Assembly: GCA_046565505.1 (NCBI GenBank)
Contig: JBKHYJ010000079.1
Span: forward strand, 102,343-166,342
Length of the DNA stretch: 64,000 bases
Direction of reading: 5' to 3'
Source of the DNA: JBKHYJ01 sp046565505
GTDB lineage: Bacteria > Acidobacteriota > Blastocatellia > UBA7656
Part shown: piece by piece, positions 16,924-24,917 of the stretch
How positions within the stretch are numbered: the first letter of the stretch is position 1
How the letters are laid out: each line of letters starts with the position of its first letter
Translations under genes and position numbers: made by a program
Notes under the pieces: generated by a model
Databases searched by the model: none
What the model was told of the DNA's origin: nothing
What the model saw: the letters and a program-made list of their open reading frames with translations, nothing else

Positions 16924-17178
16924 ATGACGTGCAATGTATGTAAGGGTACAGGCAAGGTCTGGGAAGGAGAGTTCGATAACCAAGAGGAAGTAACGTGTGA
17001 TAAGTGCAACGGAACAGGAGAGCGCAAGATCGTTTTAACCATTGTTCTCTGGGATGAAGATAACGAGCGAGAGATTACCAGTGAGAATGTCTCCCTAGAC
17101 TTCTCTGACCCGATACTTGAGGGAACTTCTGCCCTGCGCCGTTTGGTCGAGTACGCCGAAAAGTCCAAAGATTACTAA
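16924..17178 (+). CDS. DnaJ-type CxxCxGxG zinc-knuckle protein
   Basis: At 84 aa. Two CxxCxGxG units, CNVCKGTGK at residues 3-11 and CDKCNGTGE at about 25-33, form one DnaJ-like zinc module. The rest is acidic with a C-terminal helix. Free-standing DnaJ-zinc-finger proteins are common small phage accessory proteins; the partner is unknown. Confidence 0.7.
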   Translation: MTCNVCKGTGKVWEGEFDNQEEVTCDKCNGTGERKIVLTIVLWDEDNEREITSENVSLDFSDPILEGTSALRRLVEYAEKSKDY

Positions 17179-17234
17179 GCGAAGCGCCAAGAGATTAATA
17201 AATCATCGAACGGCGAAGCCGTTAAAGAACAACT

Positions 17235-17609
17235 ATGACCCTCGAACAACAAGTAACAAGTTTAGAGCTTTCCAAGAAGCTGAAAGAGCTAGGGGTAAAA
17301 CAGGATAGTTTGTTTTATTGGGTAGATGGAAAGCTAGAGTACATAAACGAAGTTGGAGGAATCAATATAGCCAAAGATGATGTTTCAGCCTTCACCGTAG
17401 CCGAGCTTGGAGAGATGTTGCCTGCTGTAGTTGACGGGGACTTAGCACCTCGTTGGTTCAAAACTTTCTCTCACTACTTCTGCGACTATACAGACGACAA
17501 TAAAACTTGGCTACTTCCTCAACCATTTATCTATCCTAAAGAAGCCGACGCCCGCGCCAAGATGCTGACATACCTCATAGAAAATAACCTAGTCGCCCCT
17601 ACAAAGTAA
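17235..17609 (+). CDS. Phage hypothetical protein, paralogue B
   Basis: At 124 aa, shares the opening MTLEQQVTSLELSKKLKELG, the SAFTVAELGEML block and the EADARAKML terminus with the 16262 gene; the middle has diverged. Preceded by 56 bases without SD. Confidence 0.7.
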   Translation: MTLEQQVTSLELSKKLKELGVKQDSLFYWVDGKLEYINEVGGINIAKDDVSAFTVAELGEMLPAVVDGDLAPRWFKTFSHYFCDYTDDNKTWLLPQPFIYPKEADARAKMLTYLIENNLVAPTK

Positions 17610-17622
17610 CTGACGAAGAAAT

Positions 17623-17835
17623 ATGAACCAATATCACACAATTGAAAAAATCCTGACTGAGTTTAAGAATGGGGCAACCTACTCTGACACGATTGAAAAA
17701 ATAGAATCCCTCCTCACCGCCCAGACTACAGAGTTTGTTGCTCTACTTAAAGACTTCTTAGTTGGCATCGAGAGTGGTGAAGCTCGACAACTTATAGAAC
17801 AAGCTCTTAGGTCGTACACTCACCAACCTCAATAA
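17623..17835 (+). CDS. Small hypothetical protein, 70 aa
   Basis: Acidic, largely helical (TIEKILTEFKNGATYSDTIE then FVALLKDFLVG). It follows paralogue B by 13 bases and is probably co-transcribed. No family recognised. Confidence 0.5.
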   Translation: MNQYHTIEKILTEFKNGATYSDTIEKIESLLTAQTTEFVALLKDFLVGIESGEARQLIEQALRSYTHQPQ

Positions 17836-17837
17836 CT

Positions 17838-17924
17838 ATGAAGCACGAAATGTACAAGGCACTTCTTTTCTTATTCGTCTTGTTTATCCTGCCTGCCCTA
17901 GTTCTGGGGTTACTCAAAAGTTAA
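17838..17924 (+). CDS. 28-aa single-helix membrane peptide
   Basis: Starts two bases after the previous stop. After MKHEMYK comes a continuous hydrophobic helix (ALLFLFVLFILPALVLGLL). Too short for family assignment; the tight spacing supports translation. Confidence 0.4.
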   Translation: MKHEMYKALLFLFVLFILPALVLGLLKS

Positions 17925-17936
17925 AGATCAAATCAT

Positions 17937-18092
17937 ATGAAAACCTACTCACAAAATCATATCTCAATGCTCCACAGTGATAACTACAACCCCAGCTATC
18001 ACGCCCCGCTCTCTTTTCCCTTATATGTTCTCTCCACATTCCTAGTAATCAGTATGCTTGCAGTTACATTCACATTCTTTACCCTACTTTAA
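17937..18092 (+). CDS. 51-aa single-helix membrane peptide
   Basis: A polar, His/Asn/Tyr-rich N-terminal half precedes a hydrophobic helix (VLSTFLVISMLAVTFTFFTLL). Its TAA overlaps the next ATG (TAATG). Confidence 0.45.
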   Translation: MKTYSQNHISMLHSDNYNPSYHAPLSFPLYVLSTFLVISMLAVTFTFFTLL

Positions 18093-18325
18093 TGTCAACA
18101 CCATTTAATTTCTTTGGAGACTTGGAAGGCGCAAACAGCTATAAGGTCGAAGCCTACAAAAAACTCTCACTTCTTTGGGACGGAGGCTCGGTATGCTTGA
18201 CTGATGAGGAGATAGAACAAATAGAAAACCTACTGAGGATAAGCCGCGCCCAAGATTCCAAGATCAAAGACCTGAAAGATAGATTCAAAGCGTTATCAAT
18301 TGTAAGGTCGGAAAAATCAAAATAA
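18092..18325 (+). CDS. Small hypothetical protein, 77 aa
   Basis: Acidic, helical; contains SLLWDGGSVCLTDEEIEQIE. Overlaps the end of the preceding membrane peptide gene by one base, indicating operon membership. No family recognised. Confidence 0.5.
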   Translation: MSTPFNFFGDLEGANSYKVEAYKKLSLLWDGGSVCLTDEEIEQIENLLRISRAQDSKIKDLKDRFKALSIVRSEKSK

Positions 18326-18344
18326 CCTACTTCAACTTACCATA

Positions 18345-18530
18345 ATGAAAAAGAAGAAAATCCCAGATAAATCGTGGCTCAAGTTGGTCGAGGAATTTGA
18401 AAGTACCTCAGCCGACCCTTGGCAGGCAGCGGCGAGACATAGCGTAATGAGGGATTTTATTTGGTTCTTAGTAGAAAAGTATGATGTACCAGCAAAAGTA
18501 CATTTCCCCAGTCGATCCCCACATCAATAG
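18345..18530 (+). CDS. Small hypothetical protein, 61 aa
   Basis: Basic start (MKKKKIPDKSWLKLVEEFE) and an aromatic C-terminal half (VMRDFIWFLVEKYDV). Same-strand early operon; no SD, no family recognised. Confidence 0.45.
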   Translation: MKKKKIPDKSWLKLVEEFESTSADPWQAAARHSVMRDFIWFLVEKYDVPAKVHFPSRSPHQ

Positions 18531-18556
18531 AGAGCGAAAAGCTCTAATACAAAACA

Positions 18557-18730
18557 ATGAACCAAGATTACACAGAACTCATTCTCAAGAGTTCACTGAA
18601 AATAGTTCCCGTTGAGAGTATCGCCAAAATCATCGTAGATACTCTGGGTATCTATACCGCCTCAGAGATTGCCTTCCAAATAAATGAACTTGAAAAAACC
18701 ATCCCTGAAAATGACCAACCCCTTAGCTAA
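18557..18730 (+). CDS. Small hypothetical protein, 57 aa
   Basis: Helical peptide (MNQDYTELILKSSLKIVPVE) whose 3' end overlaps the next gene by 20 bases. No family recognised. Confidence 0.45.
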   Translation: MNQDYTELILKSSLKIVPVESIAKIIVDTLGIYTASEIAFQINELEKTIPENDQPLS

Positions 18731-18866
18731 CCTCATAAGCAAAGGACTGGTAGAGATCGTGTATGAAGAAGGGGAAGAGGTTTACTACCAGCTTACCGAA
18801 GGCGGCGAGAAGATTCACGATTTGATACTACAGAAATATGGACATAACACGGTCGAATCAAATTAA
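18711..18866 (+). CDS. Small winged-helix-like protein, 51 aa
   Basis: The start at 18711 (MTNPLANLISKGLVEIVYEE) is preferred over one 27 bases upstream because it gives the standard form. The segment NPLANLISKGLVEIVYEEGE followed by VYYQLTEGGEKIHDLI resembles the recognition-helix/wing end of a winged-helix DNA-binding domain, but it is too short to be sure. Confidence 0.4.
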   Translation: MTNPLANLISKGLVEIVYEEGEEVYYQLTEGGEKIHDLILQKYGHNTVESN

Positions 18867-19020
18867 GTATAGAAGCTATAAACCTAAAACATACACATAC
18901 GAGGAAACGAGAAAACGAGAACTATTAGAGCAACATTTAGAAGTCCGAGACTTCTTAGACCAGACAGTAATAATAAACGTTAATTCATTAGAATGGACAT
19001 TACATCTTCAAAGCAATTAG
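18838..19020 (+). CDS. Small hypothetical protein, 60 aa
   Basis: Polar, Tyr/Arg-rich (KYRSYKPKTYTYEETRKREL). It overlaps both neighbours and shares the opening MDIT with the next gene, which may only reflect a duplicated start region. No family recognised. Confidence 0.35.
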   Translation: MDITRSNQIKYRSYKPKTYTYEETRKRELLEQHLEVRDFLDQTVIINVNSLEWTLHLQSN

Positions 19021-19584
19021 AGGAATCAACTCAAGTACAAAGCAACTTCATCGAGATAAAAGAAAAAGTAACCTTACGCATTGTTTCCAAGATCGTAGGT
19101 GTTAAAGAGCATAACCTTGAAATCAAAGGCAAGCGCCGAGGAATCATTTGCCCTGTGGCTATGGAAGAGTGGGAAGCCCAAACCGACGATAGACCGATCA
19201 ATAGAGCTATTCAATGTAAAGACCCAATTTCTGGCTATTGCTGTTGATGACAAGGGACAAGTAGGAGTTCTCAAGAAAGGTCCTTCAGTATTCAAGCCTA
19301 TTATGGATCTCATTGAAGCTGGATATACTCTTTCAGAAACCCCGATCATAATCTCCAGGAAAGGCACCGGCCTTGATACTGAATACTCGGTCATTCCAAC
19401 CAAAGGTAAGGATGCCCCTTTGACTGAAGAAGAACAGCAAGCCGTAGCGGACTTCCAACAGAGCTATGACCTTAACCAGCGCAGCCAACCAATGAGCTAT
19501 GAGAACATCGAACGCAAGATGAAAGGTGAAGATTTGATCTTTGACGATCAGAAGGCCGAAGACACATTAACCCTTCCAGACTAA
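18993..19584 (+). pseudogene. Phage early gene split by a frame change
   Basis: Frame one (18993-19247) reads naturally through GIICPVAMEEWEAQTDDRP and INRAIQCKDP, then stops. The next frame is natural from about 19225 (LAIAVDDKGQVGVLKKGPSV) to 19584. Joined, they give a soluble protein of about 196 aa. The remainder of each frame (for example SGYCC before the stop) looks non-coding. The join needs a net +1 (or -2) shift near 19222-19235, with no classical slippery site there, so an indel is more likely than programmed recoding. The 3' half ends with an acidic tail. Function not recognised. Confidence 0.6.
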
Positions 19585-19586
19585 CA

Positions 19587-19940
19587 ATGAAGCCCTTTCA
19601 GCTACCAGCAACGCTCACCAGCGTGCGTTATACGGCTGATGGTGGCCTGTCTGTTGGGTTCCACACTCAAGAGTTGACCAGTGAAGAAAAGCTCCTCGTA
19701 GGTGACTACCACAATAAGTTCGGACAGCTTCTGTTCCGGCCTAATCAGGACCAGTTCACCGAGGAAGAAGTACCGAGTGAAGATATTGACTTCGAGGGTA
19801 AGAAGCCCAGCCAGAGACTTCGAGCGGTGATCTATCGCTATTGGGAATCCAAAGGCAGTAGCGGTGACTTTGAAGTATTCTACCGGCAGGAAATGGAAAA
19901 GGTCATAAACTTATTCAAGGAACGGTTGCCGAGAAATTAA
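19587..19940 (+). CDS. Hypothetical protein, 117 aa
   Basis: Starts 2 bases after the preceding gene. It contains VRYTADGGLSVGFHTQEL and a C-terminal helical part with KPSQRLRAVIYRYWES, followed by FEVFYRQEMEKVI. The pattern is one seen in phage early regions but I cannot name it. Confidence 0.55.
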   Translation: MKPFQLPATLTSVRYTADGGLSVGFHTQELTSEEKLLVGDYHNKFGQLLFRPNQDQFTEEEVPSEDIDFEGKKPSQRLRAVIYRYWESKGSSGDFEVFYRQEMEKVINLFKERLPRN

Positions 19941-20057
19941 CTAACCCCTCTCCACTTTCGCTCTCGGAGCGGCATCAAGAACTACAATTTAATTCCTCAC
20001 CTTTTCGATTCTTGACGCACTTACAAACGGCTCGACAGTGGAGGGGATAACCCCTTG

Positions 20058-20998
20058 CTATTTCACTTCGCCTGGAGGATTCTCAGGGGTCGCAGGCGCA
20101 GTCACTGTGGGTGCGTTTTGATTCCTAACGGCAAGCTCATATGCCTTATACCCATAGTACAGTGCAACCAGTGCAATCAACCCCAAGAAGATTTGTATCC
20201 AGATATTAATCTTCCCTTGCCGCCCAGATTGCTTTGAACCTTCATCAAACTTCTTCTCCCAACCTTCAACGCGCTTTTCTATCCTATCTAACGCACTAGC
20301 TGTTAGTTCTATTGAATTGGCTGTCGCCTCGTTGAATCTCCTTTGATGGTGCAAGTTCTCTCGAACGTCTTCAAGAATCTGATTTGTTTTGTACTGAGGG
20401 TTCGGCGGAGGAAGAACAACAGGAATACTAGGCATCTTGAACGATTCAGCAAGACCTGTAGTAAGTCCCGAAATCTTCTTTACCAACTCTGAAGCACTCT
20501 TTGCCCCAGCCTTCAGTTCAATCTCCTCACGCTCTGCCAAAGCAAGAACCAGCCTATAAAGATAGTGACTGGCACTTTCCCCTTCGTTTCGTGGAATGTC
20601 CAACTTCCTTTCAGAAATACTGGCCCTCGCCTGACCTTCCTCATTAGGAGGCAGTTGCTTGAGGATAGGATTATTGCGGTCTATGAGAAGGTAGTCGTGA
20701 TTCTTGATGATCTCTTCTGCAATCTGCTCTGCCTCTTCGGGTGAAAGCTTTTTGATTTCTTGAACTGTGATTTTCTCTCCCTCTTTTTTTCATTCTCAAG
20801 ATTCAAATGGGTTGCAAAGTTGGACACGAGGTATTGCATAAAAAGATACCCGTTGAAACTGTCCTCGCTGTCAACGCGCTTTTTGATTACTGAAATACCG
20901 TATACTTGCTGAATCCTCCAGACTCTAATCACCCCAAGAGACTCAACAGTCATTGTGAAGGCGTATTTGTTATGATATTCCTCTGCGATTGCAGGCAT
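20058..20998 (-). CDS. Membrane-anchored protein made by -1 frameshifting (candidate)
   Basis: ATG at 20998 follows GGAGG. Frame zero reads MPAIAEEYHNKYAF onward to LNLENEKK at 20784-20790, then would drift into an Arg/Ser-rich tail and stop at 20681. In the -1 frame the sequence is clearly coding: EGEKITVQEIKKLSPEEAEQ, then LLIDRNNPILKQLPPNE, joining the frame that ends at 20058. The switch point is the canonical slippery heptamer A AAA AAG in the correct phase, and the full product is exactly 313 codons plus stop. The C-terminus has one transmembrane helix (IWIQIFLGLIALVALYYGY) after a coiled-coil region. A natural homopolymer error is the alternative. Function not recognised. Confidence 0.65.
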
Positions 20999-21143
20999 AG
21001 CTCCTCCGGGAAAATCTGACGCACCAGAAGCCAATTACCTAACAAATCATAACACCAGAATCAATGATTGACATTCCACGAAGGCGAGGAGTATCTTTGC
21101 GCGCATCAGGCTTAGCGATAAAACTATATAGATTACGTATTTT

Positions 21144-21863
21144 TTAACAGTCGGAGAACTTTGCATCAAGTTTCTTTGCCCGCTTACAATCTTCCTTAGC
21201 CCAGTCTATTTGACCTTTTTTCTCGTAGCATTTACCCCTAAAGTAGTAAGCTTCTGCCATTTGTGTATCCAGAGTTATTGCTTGATTTAGATTGGCTATC
21301 GCCTTATCGTACTGACCCAGTTGGTAGTAATTCTTACCTCTAATAAGGTAAGTCGAAGCATCGGGGCTAGATAATTCGAGGGCTTGCTCAAAAAGTTTCC
21401 GTGCTTCTTCATATGAAGGGCGTGCCGTTCCTGGAGGTAGAACGGGAATGCTTTCTAGCTTTTCTTCGCCCTTTCCCAATGCAATTGTGATTCTTCCAGT
21501 TGTATCATCTAATAATCCTGTTTGTAAAAAGAATCTCAGGTTGGCTAAAGCCTTTTCTGGATCTCCTGTCTCAATTGCTTTCAAAATCAACTGGCTTTGA
21601 AACTTATCTCGTTCTAACTGTCGGTTTACGTTTGATTGAATAACGAACCCGATTCCGGTTGCCAATAAGCCTATTATTGCCGCAATCGTTGTTGGAGAAA
21701 ATGAAGAGAGTTTGAGAACCCGAGTAGGCTTGAGTTCTTCCAACTTTACCTCTAGCTCTTTGCGTTTTATTTCTAGTTCCAGTTCTTTAAGCCTTACTTC
21801 ATTAGCTAATTTTTGCTCTTCAAGTTCTAATCGCTTTTCGTCAAGGTTTATATCCTTATCCAT
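21144..21863 (-). CDS. Coiled-coil, membrane-anchored TPR protein
   Basis: At 239 aa. Residues 5-45 form a highly charged coiled coil (LELEEQKLANEVRLKELELE), followed by one transmembrane helix (TTIAAIIGLLATGIGFVI) and a periplasmic or cytoplasmic C-terminal part with two or three TPR repeats (AYYFRGKCYEKKGQIDWAKE). Such proteins scaffold others. It is in the minus-strand pair with the frameshift gene, away from the lytic genes, and probably expressed in the lysogen. Possible superinfection or defence role is inference. Confidence 0.65.
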   Translation of the reverse strand: MDKDINLDEKRLELEEQKLANEVRLKELELEIKRKELEVKLEELKPTRVLKLSSFSPTTIAAIIGLLATGIGFVIQSNVNRQLERDKFQSQLILKAIETGDPEKALANLRFFLQTGLLDDTTGRITIALGKGEEKLESIPVLPPGTARPSYEEARKLFEQALELSSPDASTYLIRGKNYYQLGQYDKAIANLNQAITLDTQMAEAYYFRGKCYEKKGQIDWAKEDCKRAKKLDAKFSDC

Positions 21864-22346
21864 AAACTAATCCTTGAATTAGTGGATTCGAATCAAAGTC
21901 TAAAGGGCGTGTGACAGGCACTATTCTACAACATATCAAAGTCTCAGTGTCAAAGATTACGACTTATCCACAGCCTCTAGAAAGTTGAATATTGTATACT
22001 TATAAGGAAAGAAGAATCGCCGGACGTTCCATCTCTCAGCAGCGTAAAAAGTTTCTTCTAGACCTTTTACGCATCACTCCTACTCTTTGTAATTCGGGAA
22101 ACCGAGCTGCTGAGAGAGGAGTAGGGGTGAGCCGTAAGAGGTTTTTCTTTTTCCTCACAACTTCCAAAGCTAGGTTTCCCCGCGCGAGTTTACCTAATAA
22201 AACTGGCCGATAACGAGTAAGTGCCTTTTGAATAGTCCTCGCTCTGACTCAGGCCCGTCAACGAGGGACTTCCAAAGGGTATTTGCCCGAACTACTTGAC
22301 TTCTTTTTCAGACAACAATTCAGGAGTACAAAGGATACCTGACTGA
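21864..22346. other. Spacer with structured RNA and TTATCCACAG box
   Basis: No convincing gene; a 73-codon plus frame from 21992 has non-coding composition and follows the arms of a large hairpin. The spacer contains TTATCCACAG at 21964-21973, a TATACT promoter at 21996-22001, then several inverted repeats (listed at 22033-22116). It separates the minus-strand pair from the plus-strand early operon. Confidence 0.5.
22033..22116 (+). ncRNA. Multi-stem structured RNA candidate
   Basis: Outer stem CTCTCAGCAGC (22033-22043) with GCTGCTGAGAG (22106-22116), 11 bp exact. Inner stem GCGTAAAA with TTTTACGC (22065-22072). A segment near 22076-22085 (ACTCCTACTC) can also pair with GAGTAGGGGT after the outer stem, giving an alternative fold. 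A TATACT promoter lies just upstream. Nested plus alternative stems suggest a leader or regulatory RNA for the genes that follow. Confidence 0.55.
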
Positions 22347-22502
22347 ATGAAAGAACAAGAGCTAAAGGAACTACATTACCAGCCACAAGTTCTTCCCTCG
22401 CCAGCTAGGAAGGATATAGGGGCCTGTGCAGAGAGTAAAAATAACACCGAAAATCTTCAAAAATGTCTACAGAGAAACAACCAGAACTCCCCAAGGGAAT
22501 AG
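22347..22502 (+). CDS. Possible 51-aa peptide overlapping the 22463 gene
   Basis: Frame beginning MKEQELKELHYQPQVLP, polar and Asn-rich at the end. It overlaps the next gene by 40 bases, has no SD, and may be chance. Confidence 0.3.
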   Translation: MKEQELKELHYQPQVLPSPARKDIGACAESKNNTENLQKCLQRNNQNSPRE

Positions 22503-22849
22503 ACCCAATGGAGTTTTATCAATCCGGCCTTGAGGTAAATAAGAAACTGAGAGAGAACCAACCAGAGTGGGAGAAAGAGTATAAGCAATTGCTAGCTGGA
22601 TACTTTGGTGAGCATCCAGATTTATCATTTCTCTACTACGATGATATTAAATCCTTCATCCGTTCCTTTGCCTCTCAACTGCTCGATGAGATAAAGCTTG
22701 AAAAGATTGAATCCGCCGAACTTCCTGAAGGCGCACTATCTCTTATGACCAAAGAAGACGTTGAGAAGCTAATGATGGAAGCTTATAGATTTGCCAAGCA
22801 AGAACTCGATCAGCAAAAGGCCGCAGTAAAATCCAAGTACGAACTATGA
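22463..22849 (+). CDS. Phage early hypothetical protein, 128 aa
   Basis: Acidic helical protein (MSTEKQPELPKGIDPMEFYQ; ends DQQKAAVKSKYEL). Contains LSFLYYDDIKSFIRSFASQLLDE. No signal or membrane segment. The stop overlaps the next ATG. Not recognised. Confidence 0.55.
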   Translation: MSTEKQPELPKGIDPMEFYQSGLEVNKKLRENQPEWEKEYKQLLAGYFGEHPDLSFLYYDDIKSFIRSFASQLLDEIKLEKIESAELPEGALSLMTKEDVEKLMMEAYRFAKQELDQQKAAVKSKYEL

Positions 22850-22998
22850 AGAAAAGAAAGGTAATCAAGTTATCTAGAATTGAGCAGGCCATTGTTGTAC
22901 TGGCAGAGGAGATAGAAAGCTGTCCATTGTATGAATATAAATTACGCCAGAGGATTTTAGATATTCTTGGGTACGAAGAAATAAAAGAAAAAGCTTAA
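22846..22998 (+). CDS. Small hypothetical protein, 50 aa
   Basis: Starts with ATGA overlap to the previous stop. Helical charged peptide (RIEQAIVVLAEEIESCPLYE). No family recognised. Confidence 0.45.
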   Translation: MKKRKVIKLSRIEQAIVVLAEEIESCPLYEYKLRQRILDILGYEEIKEKA

Positions 22999-23004
22999 CC
23001 TCCT

Positions 23005-23343
23005 ATGGACCGCATCGAGCTTGATGAAGAGTTAGGAATTGATACTAACAAGAGACTACAGCCTCTGGATTTGGCTAGATTTGCCCCTGAGAGCCGCTTT
23101 AAGGTCAAACCCGCCTCCAATATCAACCACGAACGAAACCGCCTATTGGCAGCGGAAATAAGCCAGCTATGGGCTATCCCTATTCCTAGGTTAATGAAGT
23201 ACATCACTCAAAAGGGATACTTCTTTGTCCAAGAGACGTTTCATCAAATTCAGAAAAACCCCAACGCCAGAAATCCCGCCGCTTTATTCCTGTGGACAAT
23301 CAAGAACTGCAAGGTCGAACTAAAGGATGTAGAATTAAAGTAA
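23005..23343 (+). CDS. Phage early protein, 112 aa
   Basis: Contains PLDLARFAPESRFKVKPASN and a C-terminal LMKYITQKGYFFVQET with FLWTIKNCKVELK. The combination of a conserved Pro-rich start and an aromatic KYI/FxWT region is seen in phage early operons; function not known to me. Six bases after the previous gene. Confidence 0.55.
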   Translation: MDRIELDEELGIDTNKRLQPLDLARFAPESRFKVKPASNINHERNRLLAAEISQLWAIPIPRLMKYITQKGYFFVQETFHQIQKNPNARNPAALFLWTIKNCKVELKDVELK

Positions 23344-23348
23344 CTTCA

Positions 23349-23531
23349 ATGAAACCCAGTGACCGCATCGCAGAGCTTTATACCGAGAATGCCCGCCGAA
23401 TTAGAAAGAATCCCGACTATCGCTTTATGACTAGGGATGAGGTAAGGCGAAAAGAAAACGATGCAATCATAAAGGCAATACTTGATTACTTAGATGAAGC
23501 AGTAAGTCAACCAGTCGAGCCCCACTCTTAG
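23349..23531 (+). CDS. Small hypothetical protein, 60 aa
   Basis: Start chosen at 23349, directly after AACTTCA, giving MKPSDRIAELYTENARRIRK. Charged, helical; co-directional with neighbours and 5 bases after the previous stop. Not recognised. Confidence 0.5.
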   Translation: MKPSDRIAELYTENARRIRKNPDYRFMTRDEVRRKENDAIIKAILDYLDEAVSQPVEPHS

Positions 23532-23537
23532 AAAACA

Positions 23538-23720
23538 ATGAAATCCCTTAAACCTTATCCCCGCCGCCTTACCTTTGAAGTTCAGTGTGCCGATTGTGGG
23601 ATAAAACTTGAGCGTGGCAGCTATAACGGCAAGCCTTTCAAATGTGAAAACTGTAAAAACAATCGAGTGAAAACCTATTATCAGTCGAGGTGTCGCAAAT
23701 GTGCCCTGCATTGTAAATGA
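23538..23720 (+). CDS. Zinc-ribbon protein, 60 aa
   Basis: Three CxxC pairs: CADC (about 17-20), CENC and CRKC near the C-terminus, with basic residues between (KNNRVKTYYQSRCRK). Likely binds zinc and nucleic acid. The gene is six bases after the preceding one. Confidence 0.55.
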   Translation: MKSLKPYPRRLTFEVQCADCGIKLERGSYNGKPFKCENCKNNRVKTYYQSRCRKCALHCK

Positions 23721-23736
23721 AACGTAAAACCGCCCG

Positions 23737-23952
23737 ATGGACCTCTCCCCGTATCTTGATAAGCCCTACTTTCACCATAAAGACAAAGACTGTCAGGTGA
23801 TCCGTAAAAGCTTCCCCGCCTATAACCCCAAGTTCTCAATTCAAGGCTTCTACTGCCTCACTCATAAAGTAGACCTTTGCGGACAAGATTTTATGGAATG
23901 GCATCACGGATATACCGAAGAGGAGAGACAAAGAATACTACCCAAAAAATGA
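23737..23952 (+). CDS. Hypothetical protein preceding NinG, 71 aa
   Basis: Contains FYCLTHKVDLCGQDFMEWHH, with two Cys and several His that could bind a metal, and ends ERQRILPKK. It overlaps the NinG ATG by four bases. No family recognised. Confidence 0.5.
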   Translation: MDLSPYLDKPYFHHKDKDCQVIRKSFPAYNPKFSIQGFYCLTHKVDLCGQDFMEWHHGYTEEERQRILPKK

Positions 23953-24446
23953 AACGTACCCCTCTTAAAAGAAAGCCCTATAGCCTCAAAAGAACACCCC
24001 TCAGGGCCAAGAGGCGAACAATCAGGAAAGTAAGCCCCAGAAGAAAAGAGAATCTTGAAGTAGCACTCTGGGCCGCATTCAGTTTGTATATTCGAGAAAG
24101 AGATAAATGGGTTTGTTTTACCTGTGGCAACCATCATCCAAGAGGATCAGGGATGATGCAGGCTGGACATTACCATCCTCAAGGCAGCTACAAGAACATT
24201 ATGTATGACCCGATGGGAGTTCACGCCCAATGTGTAAGCTGTAATAAGTGGCGGCACGGCAATCTAGCAGTATACGCCGAGAAGTTAATTGATCGGTACG
24301 GACTTTCCGCTTTCCAAGCTCTTTGCAATAGGTCAAGAATGAGTAGGCAATGGAGCCGCCAGGATAGACAGAAGCTTTTAGATATTCTCAGAACCAACCC
24401 AGAAGAATACGAGATCGAGTACTACAAGGTATTTGCTGGGTTATGA
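23949..24446 (+). CDS. ninG: NinG-type recombination protein
   Basis: ATG at 23949 overlaps the preceding stop. The first 35 residues are Arg/Lys-rich (MKRTPLKRKPYSLKRTPLRA). A zinc-binding core has CFTCG, then GMMQAGHYHPQGSY, then CVSCNKWRHGNLA; the C-terminal part is helical (RYGLSAFQALCNRSR). NinG/Rap is a structure-specific endonuclease acting in phage recombination, resolving D-loops and branched intermediates. At 165 aa it is near the lambda size. A related C-terminal fragment is found at 53818-54039. Confidence 0.85.
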   Translation: MKRTPLKRKPYSLKRTPLRAKRRTIRKVSPRRKENLEVALWAAFSLYIRERDKWVCFTCGNHHPRGSGMMQAGHYHPQGSYKNIMYDPMGVHAQCVSCNKWRHGNLAVYAEKLIDRYGLSAFQALCNRSRMSRQWSRQDRQKLLDILRTNPEEYEIEYYKVFAGL

Positions 24447-24761
24447 CTCATCTTTCGGCTCGTTTAGCTCTTTATCAAGGATTCCCATAAGTCTACGTGC
24501 TATTCCAATTTGCCATTCGTCAGAATTAGGCATCGGACTTGTTATCGTTATCCCAACGCTTCCTATAAAGTCATTGATTATCACCTCGCCAAGCGGGGAG
24601 ATTGAATCCTCTCTATCTTTACGCTCATTATTCCATCGCCTTTCAAATTCTCGCTTCCACTTCTCGGAGCGGTCGGAAGGTATCGTAAAGTGTAGGCTGC
24701 CGTCTTTGTTACCTTGTAACAACCACGCGCTTGGCTGCCTCACGGTTTCTTCATCGGCCAT
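24441..24761 (-). CDS. Hypothetical protein, 106 aa, minus strand
   Basis: ATG at 24761 is preferred because GAGAGGAC lies seven bases upstream; an ATG six codons earlier has no SD. The sequence ADEETVRQPSAWLLQGNKDG and a later SPLGEVIINDFIGSVGITIT suggest a beta-rich domain. Its stop overlaps the NinG 3' end by six bases on the opposite strand. Likely a lysogenically expressed gene; function not known. Confidence 0.5.
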   Translation of the reverse strand: MADEETVRQPSAWLLQGNKDGSLHFTIPSDRSEKWKREFERRWNNERKDREDSISPLGEVIINDFIGSVGITITSPMPNSDEWQIGIARRLMGILDKELNEPKDES

Positions 24762-24905
24762 ATAAGTCCTCTCAATCAACGGATTTTCTTCACCACAGAA
24801 AACTATATTTTATACACGGCAAATCAGGTCAGCAACAGCAGATCACTATTATACTGGCTCTAAAGTCTGGGGATAACTACCCATTGTAATACGTTATACA
24901 GTTAG

Positions 24906-24911
24906 TACAAT
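24906..24911 (+). promoter_or_regulatory. Promoter giving a leaderless transcript
   Basis: TTGTAA (near 24884), 16 bases, TACAAT (24906-24911), then six bases to the ATG at 24918. The expected start is at or one base from the A of ATG. A CTGGGGATAA box is at 24867-24876. Confidence 0.5.
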
Positions 24912-24917
24912 TTAAGT

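Noticed and set aside
21992..22213. 73-codon plus-strand frame
   Set aside because: It runs through the arms of a strong RNA hairpin and has no SD or coding character; treated as an untranslated spacer.
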